Of a stretch of DNA of 64,000 bases, positions 11,648-24,704 are shown in pieces. The number at the start of each line of letters is the position of its first letter. The first letter of the stretch is position 1. Source of the DNA: Ligustrum vulgare (taxonomy: Eukaryota; Streptophyta; Magnoliopsida; Lamiales; Oleaceae). The translations under genes were made by a program, and so were the position numbers. The notes beneath the pieces are model-generated. The model made no database searches and had not been told where the DNA came from. It saw only the letters and a program-made list of their open reading frames with translations. The stretch covers positions 1-64,000 of the forward strand of contig OY743177.1 of NCBI GenBank assembly GCA_963555705.1, written 5' to 3'.

Positions 11648-12156
11648 TGTGAGGTTTATGTTCAATTGTCATGCCTATTTATAGGTTTAAATGGTTGCAT
11701 GGAATAAGAACATGTATGGCCATATGAGATTAAATAGTTGGAGGTGTAAAGTGTATCATCTAAGGCAAGTAGGAGGTGGAAAGTCTCAAGCCATGAAAGA
11801 ATGAGGTGTAGAATATAGGTTGGTTGATTCATGATGGCAACAAGTTGGCAATAGGGTGACAGGATGCCACCTCACTCTTAAATCCTTAAAAATTCAGTTT
11901 TAGATGACGATATTTGAGCTCAGATTCGAGGTATCAAACAAAGTCGAAATCTTTTGTTCTTAACACCCTTCCGAATAACTTGCAGATTACTTTCTCGTAC
12001 ATTTTATGACACAAGAAATGGATAATTGAGGAGAAACTTATGATCTGCCGAAGTAGATCACTCAAAATTGTATTTATTAATCGTTCGGTAAAGTACTAAC
12101 TTTAAAAATTCACCGAGTGCTATCCATTGATTAAAATGAAAATTTATTTACATATT

Positions 12157-13525
12157 TGTTCGCTCTGAAAGTGTACAGGTCGCGCAAATAATAAAGTGGA
12201 CGTGAGTCCAAGTATCGTACCCACATGAATTGTTGTAAATTGTATTTTAGACTACAAACCTTAACCAGAACTAGAAAAACTTTGACTTTGAGAATTTTGA
12301 TTTTGAAAAACAAATTAAAAATTAAACTAAAGAAACAATAAGATTTTGAATTTAAACTTATGAAAACAAGGGCGTTAGAATTATGAATCCATTTTAACCA
12401 AATCATCAATGTGTTTGACCAAATTATTTAAATACAATTTACAGGGTTTTGAATATCCATGTTCCTAAAATTATTTAAGTCCTCTTTCTAGGGATGCATA
12501 AAAACCTATCTCTAAATGCCAATTGACTATATTTCTATGAGAATTAAGCAATTAGAAAAGCATTAACGATCAATGAACAGTATAAAATAACACAAAGCAT
12601 AGGGGTATATTTCTATCCCTTGTCAGACTTTGTGGCAATTAAATAGCTTCTAATGAAATCCTACTCTTTCGAACATAGAAAATCATAAAGACAATCACAC
12701 AAAAGCTGGACAAATAATTGCATAATAATAAAAGCACTTATTTAATTACATCGAACCCATAAAACTGCATATACTAAATAATAGGTCACAACATGGAATC
12801 AATGATTAAAACTTCATCACAATCCTAACACAAGAATTCTAGCCTAGAATCATGATTAAAGAAAATTCATAAGAAAAATGAATAGAAGTCATCCCCTTCA
12901 TCTTGTTGATCATTGTTCTTCAATATTGAATTTGGCCTTCAATGGATCCCCCAGCAGTTGGACAGCGTTTTGGCATCAAACAAAACAATTGGGAACCCCT
13001 AATTTCATGTCTCAAGTCTGGTATAGATAGATTTTCACGAGAATTAGGTTACCTGGGAAGAAAGAATGCTAAATTCCACGCAAAAAGCCCAACTGCGGCC
13101 CAAAATTTCTACCGTGCGACCGCACGGTGTTAACTCATGCGACCGCATGGTGTTGCAATTGAATGCAATTTTCATCTTTTTGATGTGCTACAAGTTGGTC
13201 CCTGTCTTTTAATTGCACAGCAAGTCCTCCAACTTTCGATTGTTACAATTTAGCCCCTGAACTTCTGATTTCTTCCAAATTTGATTTCTTCTTCCATTTT
13301 TCTTCCAATTGGACATTTGATTAACTGCATCAACTCTTGATTTGCATACTTTGACATTGTTGTCATCCAATTAATTGATTTTGGCTTCAATTCCATTGTT
13401 TTCACGACTTTGGGGTTATTCCTGAAATATAAACAAATAACATAAAATAAATAGCAAATATTCTTGAACAAACAATTAAAATCCTACTTTTAGGATAGAA
13501 ATAAGTGTATAAAATGCACTTATCA
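12157..13525 (-). repeat. 3' LTR of Athila-like element
   Basis: Begins TGTTCGCTC and ends GCACTTATCA. It aligns along its length with 23296-24704. It is about 40 bp shorter, chiefly because it has a two-unit palindrome block (13112-13152) where the other LTR has a longer one. Confidence 0.85.
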
Positions 13526-13540
13526 ATACCCCCAAACTAG
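13526..13540 (-). promoter_or_regulatory. Polypurine tract of Athila-like element
   Basis: The minus strand reads CTAGTTTGGGGGTAT immediately before the 3' LTR, the expected second-strand primer. Confidence 0.7.
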
Positions 13541-16395
13541 AACTATTGTTCGTCCTCGAACAAAATGAAACTAAACTATAAAATTGAAGTAAAAATGTTT
13601 TTGTTTCTGTTGACTCATTTACCATGTGCTTCAACAATCTAAATTGACGATTCACTTTAGAGAAGAGATATGAACAACAAAAACTATTTTCATTCATCCG
13701 ATGCTCAACTTCATTGTGTGTGTGTGAATAGCCAAAAATCGAATTTAAACTCATGTAAAAATATACTTGACACTGTGTGACTAGTCATATAGAAATATAC
13801 CCGAATCTCATGTGGTCAACAATGATTTTCTTTTTATTTTTCTTATCCTCTCATGGATGATCACAACCTTATTTCTTTTCTCTCATATCCCGAGGTCTTT
13901 CCTATTGATGGAGTTTCTAAACATATATAAATTGCATTTTTTCACACAAGGCAGTTAGGATTAAACAAGTATGCATGACAGACCAAGAATAATTAACAAA
14001 GTGTTAGGGATTTCAATCAACCAAGCTTATACCATTTTTATTTCATTTTTCTTTTAATGTCCTTGTCTTTTACCATCTTTGTGCAATACTTTTTATACTT
14101 GCTTTCTATATGACCCCTATAGCGAGCTTTAAGTCGGCAGCACCCAACTCAGTTGAGCTTAGGGTACCAGGTTCAGAGAACCCCTCAGACTTAATTACCC
14201 GAGTCATAAAGGCTTAAACAGAAAAGTCAAAGATGTTTTTGTGTCTTATGTGTAAGTCCACTCTTCGTACTTGCTTTCTAGTTGAACCCTGTAGTGAGCT
14301 TTAGGTCGGTAGCTCCCAACTCAGTTGAGCTTAGGGTACCAGATTCAGAGAACCCCTCAGACTTAATTACCTGAGTCAAAAAGGCATTTGAAGAGTAGAA
14401 TAAGACCTTCAGCATTTTTTTGTTTTTATGCTGGTTATTATGGTTTATACTTGTTGATCAAAACCCCTTACACTAAAAGATGCAAACTTAAAAACTTTAG
14501 ATCTTCAATCTGTCAATGCATACTCATACTAACCTTCCCACCCCCAAACTGCTTCTTGAGCAGTTTGGTTCTAAAGAGCAGTATGGTTCTACATTTCAGG
14601 TCAGGATCTAAATTCCTACGGTTTGGGATTTTTCAGTCAATTCTATGTTCAAAGTGCACAAGTTTACCCCACAAGTATCAAGCATCTCCCTACACAAGTT
14701 TTTTTTTTTATAATGACTATGTGCTCAAATTTGATGAAAGTCTTACATGAATGAATGTTAAGAAAAATTTTAGTGCACATGTTGCCCAATTTTCTAACTA
14801 AAGCACAAAAGTCAATTCAAATTATGTCTTAAGCAATAAATGAGTCAACAAAAATATTCAAATTTTTCACTTTTTATGGTTTTTTCAATTTTTTTTTTAC
14901 CCCAAAATTGAATGAATGTGTATATGAAAGCACATGAATGAAATTCTCACCCCCAAACTAGAAATATGCATTGTCCTCAATGTATTCAAAACAAATAAAG
15001 AAAATAAATACAAAATAACAAAGAGGGTTAGTGTACTTCCCGGGGTTGGAGAGTTGGTGTTCCCATTTTTGAAACTTGGAATTCAAAGTTTGATGAAAGA
15101 GATACCCCGTTCCTAGCTTTCCCATGTTTTGTCTAAGGTGTTTTCTCCTCACGTTTCATGCAAAAGAACGATAAACAACATTAGAATTTATAAAAATTGC
15201 ATGAAAACTAACACAATTCAACTCAACACACCCAAACTAGGACTTAAAAATTTTGAAATTTTTGAAAAATGGTCTACCAATGACTTTCAGCCCTTGACAT
15301 CGCCTTGAAAAAGTAAATATTTCCAGAGACATGTCCCGGGCATATGAAAGTATATAACTCGGTATACAACATATCAGAAATTCAGCAAATTTGAAGTTCA
15401 TGTTCCATGAAAGGATATGACAAAGTAGGTGACATGAAGCTGAAATTGGTGCAGTGGTGCTATGATGCCTTGCAATGAGGTGCATTGAAGTGCAAAGATG
15501 TTCATGTTGAGTTCTATGCCTTAAATATGTGTAAACAATGAATGGATGATGCACAAATGATGTATAATATGTGAATAAGATAATCATCCTAAAAGAATTA
15601 CAAAAATTTAACAAAACACTCATTGCGACATTAAATCAAACATCTTGCATGCATGTTAAGAAATCAATGAAAATCATGGAGTTGGAGACTTGAATCAAAC
15701 CAAAATTTTGTACCTACTAAACATAATTCAATGTATCCAAGTTCTATCCTAAGCCCATCACCATCACCATCAATCCACAATATTCAATTTTCACAAAAAT
15801 TTGAAGAACACAAGAATTATGCACAATCTTGGAAATTGGTGAAAAATTCTTACCTTTGGATGATTTGGTTGCAATGCAAGGTATGAATCTGTGTTAAAAT
15901 GATGTGCAAACTTAGGGGAATAGTTGAGGACTCAATGTTGGGAAATTTTGGTAGAAGTGGTTAAAAGAAAGTTGTAGCATTATATATCAAATTGCCGGTT
16001 CTGTCCAGAATCACACCGTGCGACCGCACGGTGTTACAGGCAGTAACTTATAGTTTTTCATTTTCTGAGTTTTGGACCCTGTTTCTGACCCCTAAATTCT
16101 TTCAAATGCATGCAACCAACTTCTCAACAATATGTTCATGTCCTAAGCTAGGTGATCAAGTGGAAGATTGTGATAAAAAGCAACAAAAGAAACAAATAAA
16201 TGCTAAAATGCTAAAACATGCAAAAATAGGCACAATGAAGTTTTCAATGCCACTGACATGTCAAAATATGAATTCTAAGCATGCAAGTGATCCTAAATGC
16301 GTAATACAACTAAAGGAAAATGAGTTTGAAAGGTTGGGTTGCCTCCCAACAAGCGCTTCATTTAAAGTCTAGTGCTAGAATTTTTTGGCAATTTC
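13541..16395 (-). other. Non-coding 3' region of Athila-like element
   Basis: This stretch replaces the polymerase genes. I see no reverse transcriptase or integrase motif on either strand. It holds a 172-bp-offset duplication (14098-14385) and the 20-bp palindrome CACCGTGCGACCGCACGGTG at 16014-16033, the same motif as in the element's LTRs. Confidence 0.6.
14098..14385. repeat. Two direct repeats in Athila-like 3' region
   Basis: Copies of about 116 bp start CTTGCTTTCTA at 14098 and 14270. Both run through CCCAACTCAGTTGAGCTTAG and AACCCCTCAGACTTAATTAC. Non-coding. Confidence 0.8.
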
Positions 16396-17103
16396 TCAAG
16401 GAGACTTTAGATTGGATGGTGTAGCCTCATCATGTGCCCTTACCTTGTATTCATACCTCTCCCAGCATCTAATGGCCATTTCTACATCAATCTTGGAACA
16501 ATTTTCAAGTTGTGGACCCTGGGTGTTGAACTGCATCATTGTGAAGGTCACTTCCTGATTTTCAGCATGAAGCACTACATCTCCCTTCTCTACATCAATT
16601 AGTGCTTGTGCAGTGGCTAGGAATGGTCTGCCAAGTATCAGGGGAATCTTTTCATCTTCTTCCATGTCTGAGATGACAAAATCAACTGGAAATATGAACT
16701 TGTGAGTTTTAACTAGCGCATCTTCCACAACTCCATAAGGGTAAAAAAGTGATCTATCTGCCAATTGTAAAATGATATTGCTACTCTTCGGTTCACCCAA
16801 TCCCAGCTTCTTGTACATAGACAGGGGCATCAGATTTATACTTGCACCTAGGTCACATAAGACCTTATTGAATTGTAAATCACCTATAATGCAAGGTATA
16901 GAAAAGCTCCCTGAGTCTTTGAGCTTAGGTGGCAGCTTGTTTTGCAGGATTGCGTTGCATTCTTCATTCAAAGGGACCTCCTCAAGTTCTTCAAGCTTTT
17001 TCTTGCTAAACATCATCTTCTTTAGCAACTTGGCATAACTTGGGATCTGTGTGATGGCTTCCAAGAAAGGAATATTTATGTGCAATTTTCTAAGCATATT
17101 CAC
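16396..17103 (-). pseudogene. Athila-like aspartic protease
   Basis: The 235-residue frame holds LRKLHINIPFLEAITQIPSY, the family's gag-protease linker, then a retropepsin fold: FSIPCIIGDLQFNKVLCDLG with active-site DLGAS, then INLMPLSMYKKLGLG, then IPLILGRPFLATAQALIDV. In retroelements this protease cuts the polyprotein. The frame is offset by one base from gag, a frameshift near 17100. After the protease the frame ends and no polymerase follows. Confidence 0.8.
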
Positions 17104-18443
17104 AAACTTGCTTATCCTCTCTTATTTTCTTCAGCCTCTGTGGAAATGGAATAGGAGACTCATGAGGCTTAATTGTTGATTTCACCTCATGGCTATCTTC
17201 CTTATCAGCCATTTTCTCAGTACTTTCTACCATCTGTTTAGGAACTTCAGCTGGCTTTTTTACTTCAATTTTGGGAAGCTGCACACCACTACGCGTAGTG
17301 ATTGCATTTATCTCATTTTGTACTACACTTATAGCCATGAGTTGTTCCTTTTGGTTTACCTCAGTATTTGCAGGAAATGTACTCTGGGCTCTTGTTGTGA
17401 TAAGTTGTGCTATCTGCCCCACTTGATGCTCCAGGTTTTTGATTGATGCTTGCTGATTTTGGAATGTGGTTTCAGTTTTTCTCATAAATTGATCTGTTTT
17501 AGCCATGAATTGTTATGTTCTTTCCACAAATTTCGCAATCATCTCTTCCAGTGTAGGCTTTCTCTCTTCATTGTTGAATTGGGGTGCAATGTGTCCATTT
17601 GAGTGATCTTTTCAAGAAAAATTAGGATGATTGAGCCAACCTGGGTTATAGGTTTTTGAGTATGGATTATTCTGGCGTTGACCCCCTTGTACATAGTCAA
17701 CTTGCTCCACTGGACAAGCCAGAATAGGGCAATCTGTAGTTGCGTGGTTTGCACTACACTCTTCACAAGTCACTTTAGCACTTTTAGATGAATGACTCAC
17801 TAGTGCTATGCCCTCCACTTTCGCAGCCAAGGAGTCAATATTTGCTGATATGGAAGTGTAAGCATCCACTTCATAGAATCCCGATGTCTTCTTTGGTACC
17901 ACCCTGTCCGATCCCCATATGGCATTTGTATTTGCTATCCTCTCAAAGAGCTCCAATGCTTGCCCAATGGTATTTATTCCGAAAGCACCATTTGATGAGG
18001 AGTCAACCATGTTTTTAAAATTCGGAAGTAATCCTTCATAGAAAAACTTCAATTGGTCACCTCTAGCGATCCCACGATTTGGACACTTCCTCAGCATTCC
18101 CTTAAATTTGTTCCATGCATCATCAAAAGATTCAGCATCATGCCTCTGGAACACCGTGATGTCATGTCTCAGTTTGGAAACCTTCGTTGGAGGCATGAAT
18201 TTAGTGCAAAACTTCTGAACCAAGTCGTTCCAGGTAGTGATACTCGCAACGGGGCGAGAATCTAACCAGTCAACAACTCTATCTTTTAAGGTGTAAGGGA
18301 ATAACCTGAGTCTGATAACATCATCAGACACACCCTAATATTGAAAGTATTGATACATGTCTAAAAATTTAGAAACATGTGTATGTGGGTTTTCATCAGG
18401 TCTCCCATGAAATTGTTGTCCATTTTGGAACATACAGATGACA
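17090..18443 (-). pseudogene. gag: Athila-like gag, main part
   Basis: From 18443 the minus strand reads DVICMFQNGQQFHGRPDENP, then DMYQYFQY, a stop, then GVSDDVIRLRLFPYTL, DRVVDWLDSRPVASITTWND, FMPPTKVSKLRHDITVFQ, DAWNKFKGMLRKCPNRG and a zinc knuckle CEECSANHATTDC (CX2CX3HX4C). A second stop follows HPNFS (17612-17614), where relatives have Trp, and the frame resumes to 17090. The N-terminal 50 residues lie beyond the Helitron at 22891-23041. Confidence 0.82.
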
Positions 18444-18759
18444 TCTTCTTACTATATAAAAGGAAGATAGTGCCTTGAACTTTTCCCCCAAAAAATCCCT
18501 CCAAAAGTCCCCCCAAGAAGCTTCTCCTAGAAGTAAAACCTTCTATTTTCTATCTATATTCTTTCTATATATTAAAAAAGGAGATAAGTTCTGTCCAAAT
18601 CATATTACCTTTACGCTTTCGAGACTCCCGCCCAAATTCAAATCAGCTTGCTTCGTCAAATCAGCATTTAAACTATCCAGATTATCATTAAAAAAGTAAT
18701 AAAAAAATATATACAACACATTCCAATACCGCCCCTGGTTTTGCTGCAAAATCAATTCT

Positions 18760-18965
18760 TTTCAAACACCATGAAATGCCACAAAGATCAGAGTTGCTCA
18801 GCTGGGAGAGAGGAATTGACACTGAGTTGTAAAAAAATTAAAGTCGACTGGTAAAGATGAAAATGGATGGGGCAGCTTTGGAGAAGAGAAGTGCAGTAAG
18901 AAGAAAAAAATTTCAGACACCATTAAATGCCACAGAGATCATAGTTGCGTGGCTGCAAGTTGGAA
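18760..18965. repeat. Direct repeat inside Helitron
   Basis: TTCAAACACCATGAAATGCC near 18760 recurs as TTCAGACACCATTAAATGCC near 18912. Both are followed by ACA(A/G)AGATCA and a TTGCT/TTGCG stretch. Non-coding. Confidence 0.6.
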
Positions 18966-19979
18966 GATAGGGCTTAATTCCTATAAATTCGTCTCGCCTT
19001 TGTGAACTATGGTCAATAAACTAGGGCTTTTTATTCTTTCATTTCCCCCAAATCTCAGTTTCCAGTATTTTGTTAATTACTTTCAACTCTTTTGTCAATA
19101 CTCATCGACTGCACGTGAAATTACATAAAAGTATATGTTGTTTTCTGTTTTAAGAATTTGAAGAGTTATTTCGGCTGTTTTGTTAGCACCCTACAGGAGT
19201 AGACATCACTTTTCGAAGGAAATTCGACCGAGAAGAGTATTTACAACAAGCCTACGAGCGAGAGGAAAAGGTTTTCTAGCTATTGCCTAAATTTCACATT
19301 TTTTTCCTTTCATTTTTCCAGCTATATTAAGTTTCCTATTTTCTAAATTGTAGGAGGGAGATGCCTGGTCGAACTCAAAATGTGAATCCATGCAGTTGTA
19401 AATTACAGTAGTTGAAAATTAAATTGAATTGGTGTATAGTGTCTTGGAACATAGATTTTTGGTCTTCAACTTTGAATTACTAAATTTAAATTATAAGTTT
19501 TGGTACAGCTAGGGGTCCTCCGGTTCAAAGGAAGCACGGGGATTATTAAGTGGACCTTGAATCTCAATTGGGGAAGACTCAGGTTAGCTACATTTTCCTA
19601 TTCCTATACAAGATGCTTCACTTTTCATATTACTATTGTTTCAGTGAATTTTCTGCTAGACTTATAGTCAATTCCCGGCATTCTTTTTCAATATACAATT
19701 TTTTCCCTGAGTGCGTGACTGAAATTTATAGAGGCCTAAAATGTTTCTCACTTTCTTCAATGCAACACTACGGAAGACATGAAACCTCATTTTTTTTATA
19801 TTATTATTCTAATGTAGCCCCTATTTGATGGCCATTGTATAGAGAAATTGGGGTATAATGATTTCTTGAATTGTGATTTTTAGAGAATGCGTGCTTAAAA
19901 AAGTAGACAAAATTGTAGTTTTACGTGTAGAATATTTTATTGTGGATGTGGGTTGAAAATGAGCCATTGCAAAGGTATG

Positions 19980-20720
19980 TTTCATTGCATATGATTCATT
20001 TTTTTTTTTAAACATACTGTTTTGAAAAAAATTTGGAATCATATTGTGATAAGTAGCAACAGGCAACAGCTCTAATAAAATATTTAGAATGATGTTGTGT
20101 TTAGTAGAAACTTCGGTATTGATAAACTTTCGAAATGATATTGTGTTTAGTAGATAATGTTCATTTTTTATAAACATATACTGTTTTCACATAGTTGTAG
20201 GTTTTCATTTTTTACTAACAATGTTTAGTAGAAATCCTTCATTTTTTGAATGATGATGTGTTTAGTAGCTACTTTGGTGTTGATAAAATACTAAATAAAA
20301 AGACTATGTTTAGTAAATAATGTTCAATTTCTTTTTTTTTTTCCTTCAGAATTCATTAAACCAAAGCTAATTACAACAGGATTTCAATGGGGCTACTGCA
20401 GTACAAAATCTACATTCCAAAATGAGGCACTACAAAGGTATGTTTAATTGCATATGATTCATTTTTATTTTTTTTTTAAAACATACTGTTTTTAAATTTT
20501 TTTGGAATGATATTGTGATAAGTTAAACAATTTATTAGAATGATATTGTGATAAATAGCAATAAATATGCAAGTATGCTACTTTTCAACTTATCAACTGT
20601 GGTATTGATAAATTTTCTGAATGACATTGTGTTTGGTAGATAATGTTCATTTTTTTTTTTTTTTTTACATACACTGTTTTAGAAAAGCAGTTTGGAAAGT
20701 ATGTTTTGTTTAGTATATAT
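19980..20720. repeat. AT-rich internal repeats of the Helitron
   Basis: Repeated phrases GATATTGTGTTTAGTAGAT, AATGTTCATTTTTT, ACATACTGTTTT and GGTATTGATAAA recur in shuffled order, plus a (TA) run at about 20714-20738. No coding content. Confidence 0.6.
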
Positions 20721-22861
20721 ATATATATATATATATTTGCTTTCATGCTCATTTGTCATTGAAATCTTCTTCGAGTAGAGAAGAATCTGCTCCAACAATT
20801 TCAGAGTCGATTGAACAATTTGTACAATTAAGTATGGTGTTTACATGATCGGGTTCAAAGTTTAATACATTTGTTAAATATCCAAAATGCTTATTTTTTA
20901 GAGGTTAATGAAAGGAAATGCAAGGGTAATTTTGAAACTAATAGATTTTTTGTGATACCAAAATCTTATTTTGAATACTTCTTTCCAAACAATCATATTT
21001 AGTGTTTGACAAATCACATTTATGCTCATGCCTTTTAATTTGTTCAAGCTGCTTCATTAGCAATGGATTGTTTTTGTTAAATAAAAGTGCTACATTATAT
21101 TTTTGAACATTTCCAAACATCGTCTGAAGTAGTTTTGGAATGAAAAGAAGGCGAGTCGTTGATTTTTTATTGAAAATTTGTGGACTTAGTTGTTGGGTGT
21201 GTGAAGTGGACTGTACCATTATTTACATCTGACTTTGATAATTCCACCCTTTGAACCTTTCAGCAGTGTTAGCCATTTATTTAATTTGCTGAAATTTACA
21301 TCTGGTTTCCAGAGTGAGCATTAATGTAAAGAGCATATCTCTATTTTGATATCTATTGGAAATTCCAAGTGGTTTTCTTTACAATCTACGGTAATCTAGG
21401 ATTACTATCATGTTATCACAACACTACCACTGTTCTTAATTGAAAACAACTTTTACTAAGAATCCTTTTACTATCTTAGATAATCAAATGAAACAAGTAT
21501 TGGATGTGAGTCATAACAACATAAATGCTTTGCCATCTGTATATTGTTTCAAAAATTCAAGAATAATTCATTGCATTGAATTGATTTCCATGAGGATTTT
21601 AGTTCAGTCACAACGACTTTTACCATATAGAAATTCATGAATTGATTTCTATGAGATTTTTCAAACGAGAAAGTTATGAATCTATGATTCTCTCTCATTG
21701 ATTGCAGTCCCTCAGGTTAATCGTGAACATTTTGTAAGCAATAACTGTGCCGTTGAGATAGAGTCTCCATCAGCTTAGGTATGGTACATCTTATATTTTC
21801 ACCTCAAGCTGCTCTTAGAGCATGGTTTATTATGTGTTTTTGTGATTTCTAAGACTTTAAATGATTTTCTTGGGAGATTTATCTGTTGATGTTTTAAAGC
21901 TAAATTTGGTATTGCAAAATTTAATATCAAAGAAAGAAATAACAATGCAGATGATTTTATTTTGTAGGCAAGTGATGTGCTGTTCTAATTTTTTTGAGGA
22001 ATAAAATTTAACCTTTTTATCTTTCATTCATATTGTTATTAACTTGATATTCTTAAATTGTACTAGATACTGACTTATTGAATTTCAACCTTAGCTTTTA
22101 TATAATGAAGACCTTTATGGGATGTGCTTTGAATTATGTACATGTTTTTTGTAATTTTGGTTTTATAGTCTATCCATAAGAGAGCCATCTTTATAGATTG
22201 TTATTTCAAACCAAAGAATTATCCCTGTTGCCAAGTCTATAATGTCTCTGAATGGTTCCTTGATCAATATTGAAGATATTGACCTTTATCTTTATTCACA
22301 ATTGGAAAAGTATACTTTTTTTGCCCCACAATCTTCTTTCCTTTCAGATTATCAGTGGAAAGCATGATTTTTGAATATTGGTTTATACATGTTGGCTATA
22401 CACGGTTACATTTAATATCTATGTTTGGTGTAGAAATTGTCTTTGGATTTATTCTTGCTTTGGAATTATATTAAGTGTTTGATTGAGCTCTATTTTTTGG
22501 GAAAATAGAATTTATAAATGTGATTTTCGTGGAGAACGTGATTAAAAAGTAAGAATTTTTTTTATTTACATGTGAAATTATTTTATTCGGACAATGCTTG
22601 GTTGAAAATAAGTTAGAAAGATGAGATTTGTAAGAATGGGTTTTAAGCTTGAGCTAAATTGTTTCTTTTCATTTTTCATTGCTAATAGGTCATGGATGAA
22701 TCCATTAATTTCATAAACAAATGTCTACAATGATGAAGCATATTGAGATAATCTATTAAGAATATATTTGGAAGATTGTTAATTATTCACTATTATGTTA
22801 TAGTCCTATGATTGTCATGGTTAGTTATTGTAATATAATATTATTTTTTATATATATAATA

Positions 22862-22876
22862 CCGTGCATCGCACGG
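22862..22876 (+). terminator. Helitron 3' hairpin
   Basis: A six-base stem CCGTGC/GCACGG with loop ATC, then GTGGTATAACTAGT to the end. In Helitrons this hairpin marks the end of rolling-circle transfer. Confidence 0.85.
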
Positions 22877-22890
22877 GTGGTATAACTAGT

Positions 22891-23041
22891 TGGTTTTAAG
22901 TTGGAAGTTTGTCTGCCCAAATGGTGGATAGACTATGCTGGATTGACTTTGAGCCACTTGAGGTGTCATGAAGTCACCAACAAACATGTCATCTTCATTT
23001 ATTGGATTAGCAGGGGGAAGAAGATTATTGTTGTTCGCCAT
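22891..23041 (-). pseudogene. gag: Athila-like gag, N-terminal part
   Basis: From ATG at 23041 the minus strand reads MANNNNLLPPANPINEDDMF, then GDFMTPQVAQSQSSIVYPPF, then GQTNFQLK, and breaks at the Helitron edge. The gag at 598-1209 has the corresponding EDMLFGDFMNPP and YPSYNHPNFQL, so this is the missing start of the gag at 17090-18443. Confidence 0.85.
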
Positions 23042-23271
23042 CTGAATTTTTTGATTTATCTAGTTCTCTAACCTCTCTTAATCTACAGTGTAACGTATGT
23101 TCTATTTCCGGGTTAGCTTCGAAAAGATTCCCATTTTTTGAACGTAACATACATAACTACAAGAAAAGTAAAGAAACTAGTAACTAAACTAAAATTAAAA
23201 ATAAAAATCCTAAAATAAAAATAAAAAGTCCGAATCAGTGAAAGTAATCTAAAAATGAATTTAAACTACAA

Positions 23272-23289
23272 TCCCCGACAACGGCGCCA
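23272..23289 (-). promoter_or_regulatory. tRNA-Asp primer binding site
   Basis: Minus strand TGGCGCCGTTGTCGGGGA, 6 nt inside the 5' LTR. This matches the tRNA-Asp-type PBS known for Athila elements, with one apparent substitution. Confidence 0.8.
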
Positions 23290-23295
23290 AAAACT

Positions 23296-24704
23296 TGTTC
23301 ACTCCGCAAGTGCACAGGTCGTGCAAGTAATAAAGTGGACGTGAGTTCAAGTATCGTACCCACAGGAATTGTTGTAAATTGTATTTTAGACTACAAACCT
23401 TAACCAGAACTAGAAAAACTTTGACTTTGAGAATTTTGATTTTGAAAAACAAATTAAAAATTAAACTAAAGAAACAATAAAAATTTGAATTTAAACTTAT
23501 GAAAACAAGGGCGTTAGAATTATGAATCCATTTTAACCAAATCATCCATGTGTTTGACCAAATCATTTAAATACAATTCACGGGTTTTTGAATATCCATG
23601 TTCCTAAAATTATTTAAGGCCTCTTTCGAGCGATGCATAAAAACCTATCTCTAAATGCCAATTGACTATATTTCTATGAGAATTAAGCAATTAGAAAAGC
23701 ATTAATGATCAATGAACACTATATAAACAAATGGGTATATTTCTATCCCCTGTCAGACTCTGTGGTAATTAAATAGCTTCTAATGAAATCCTATTCTTTC
23801 GAACATAGAAAATCATAAAGACAATCACACAAAAGCTGGCCAAACAATTGCATAATAATAAACGCACTTATTTAATTACATCGAACCCATAAATTGCATA
23901 TATTAAATAATAGGTCACAACATGGAATCAATGATTAAAACTTCATCACAATCCTAACACAAGAATTCTAGCCTAGAATCATGATTAAAGAAAATTCACA
24001 AGAAAAATGAATAGAAGTTATCCCGTTCATCTTCTTGATTCAATCTTGAATTTGCCCTTCAATGGATCCCCTAGCAGCTGGACAATGTTTTGGCATCAGA
24101 CAAGACAATTGGGAACCCCTAATTTCGTGCCTCAAGTCTGGTATATATAGATTTTCATGACAATTAGGTTACTTGGGGAGAAAGAATGCTAAATTCCGCG
24201 CAAAAAGCCCAGCTGCGGCCCCCAGAATTTCTACGTGCGACCGCACGGATCAAAATGTTGCGATTGCACGCCTCTACAGGTCTGTTTCAGACGCAAAAAT
24301 TTTAGGTCATGCGGCCGCACGGTGTTAAGTCATGCGACCGCACGGTGTTACAGTTGAATGCAATTTTCATCTTTTTGAAGTGCTACAAGTTGGTCCCTGT
24401 CTTTTAATTGCACAGCAAGTCCTTCAACTTTCGATTGTTGCAATTTAGACACTGAACTTCTGATTTCTTCTTCCATTTTTCTTCCAATTGGCCATTTGAT
24501 TAACTACATCAACTCTTGATTTGCACACTTTGACATTGTTGTCACCCAATTTCTTGATTTTTGCTTCAATTCCATTGTTTTCACGACTTTGGGGTTATTC
24601 CTGAAATATAAACAAATAATATAAAATAAATAGCAAATATTCTTGAACAAATAATTAAAATCCTACTTTTAGGATCGAAATAAGTGTATAAAATACACTC
24701 ATCA
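23296..24704 (-). repeat. 5' LTR of Athila-like element
   Basis: Begins TGTTCACTCCGCAAG at the PBS side and ends TACACTCATCA before ATATT. It contains the palindrome block 24232-24352 with three TGCGRCCGCACGG-type units. Nearly colinear with 12157-13525. Confidence 0.85.

Larger units (their letters stand above)
18444..22890 (+). mobile_element. Non-autonomous Helitron inside gag
   Basis: The left end reads TCTTCTTACTATATAAAAGG after an A, and the right end reads CTAGT before a T. The 3' hairpin CCGTGC-ATC-GCACGG (22862-22876) lies 14 nt before the end. TC start, CTRR-T-type end, subterminal hairpin and A/T insertion site are the classical Helitron marks. The flanks are two halves of one gag gene (22891-23041 and 18443-17090), which confirms insertion. 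No Rep/helicase gene is present. The exact left base is uncertain by a few nucleotides because the joined gag frame does not restore perfectly. Confidence 0.88.
12157..24704 (-). mobile_element. Athila-like LTR retrotransposon, non-autonomous, with Helitron inside
   Basis: LTRs of about 1.37 kb (12157-13525) and 1.41 kb (23296-24704) are flanked by the 5-bp duplication ATATT (12152-12156 and 24705-24709). PBS (23272-23289), gag and protease are present. Reverse transcriptase, RNase H and integrase are missing. The paralogous LTR at 40403-41175 shows the empty site with one copy of CATATTCTTGAAGC near 40912. Removing the 4.45 kb Helitron leaves about 8.1 kb, which could move only with help from an autonomous relative. 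Confidence 0.88.
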
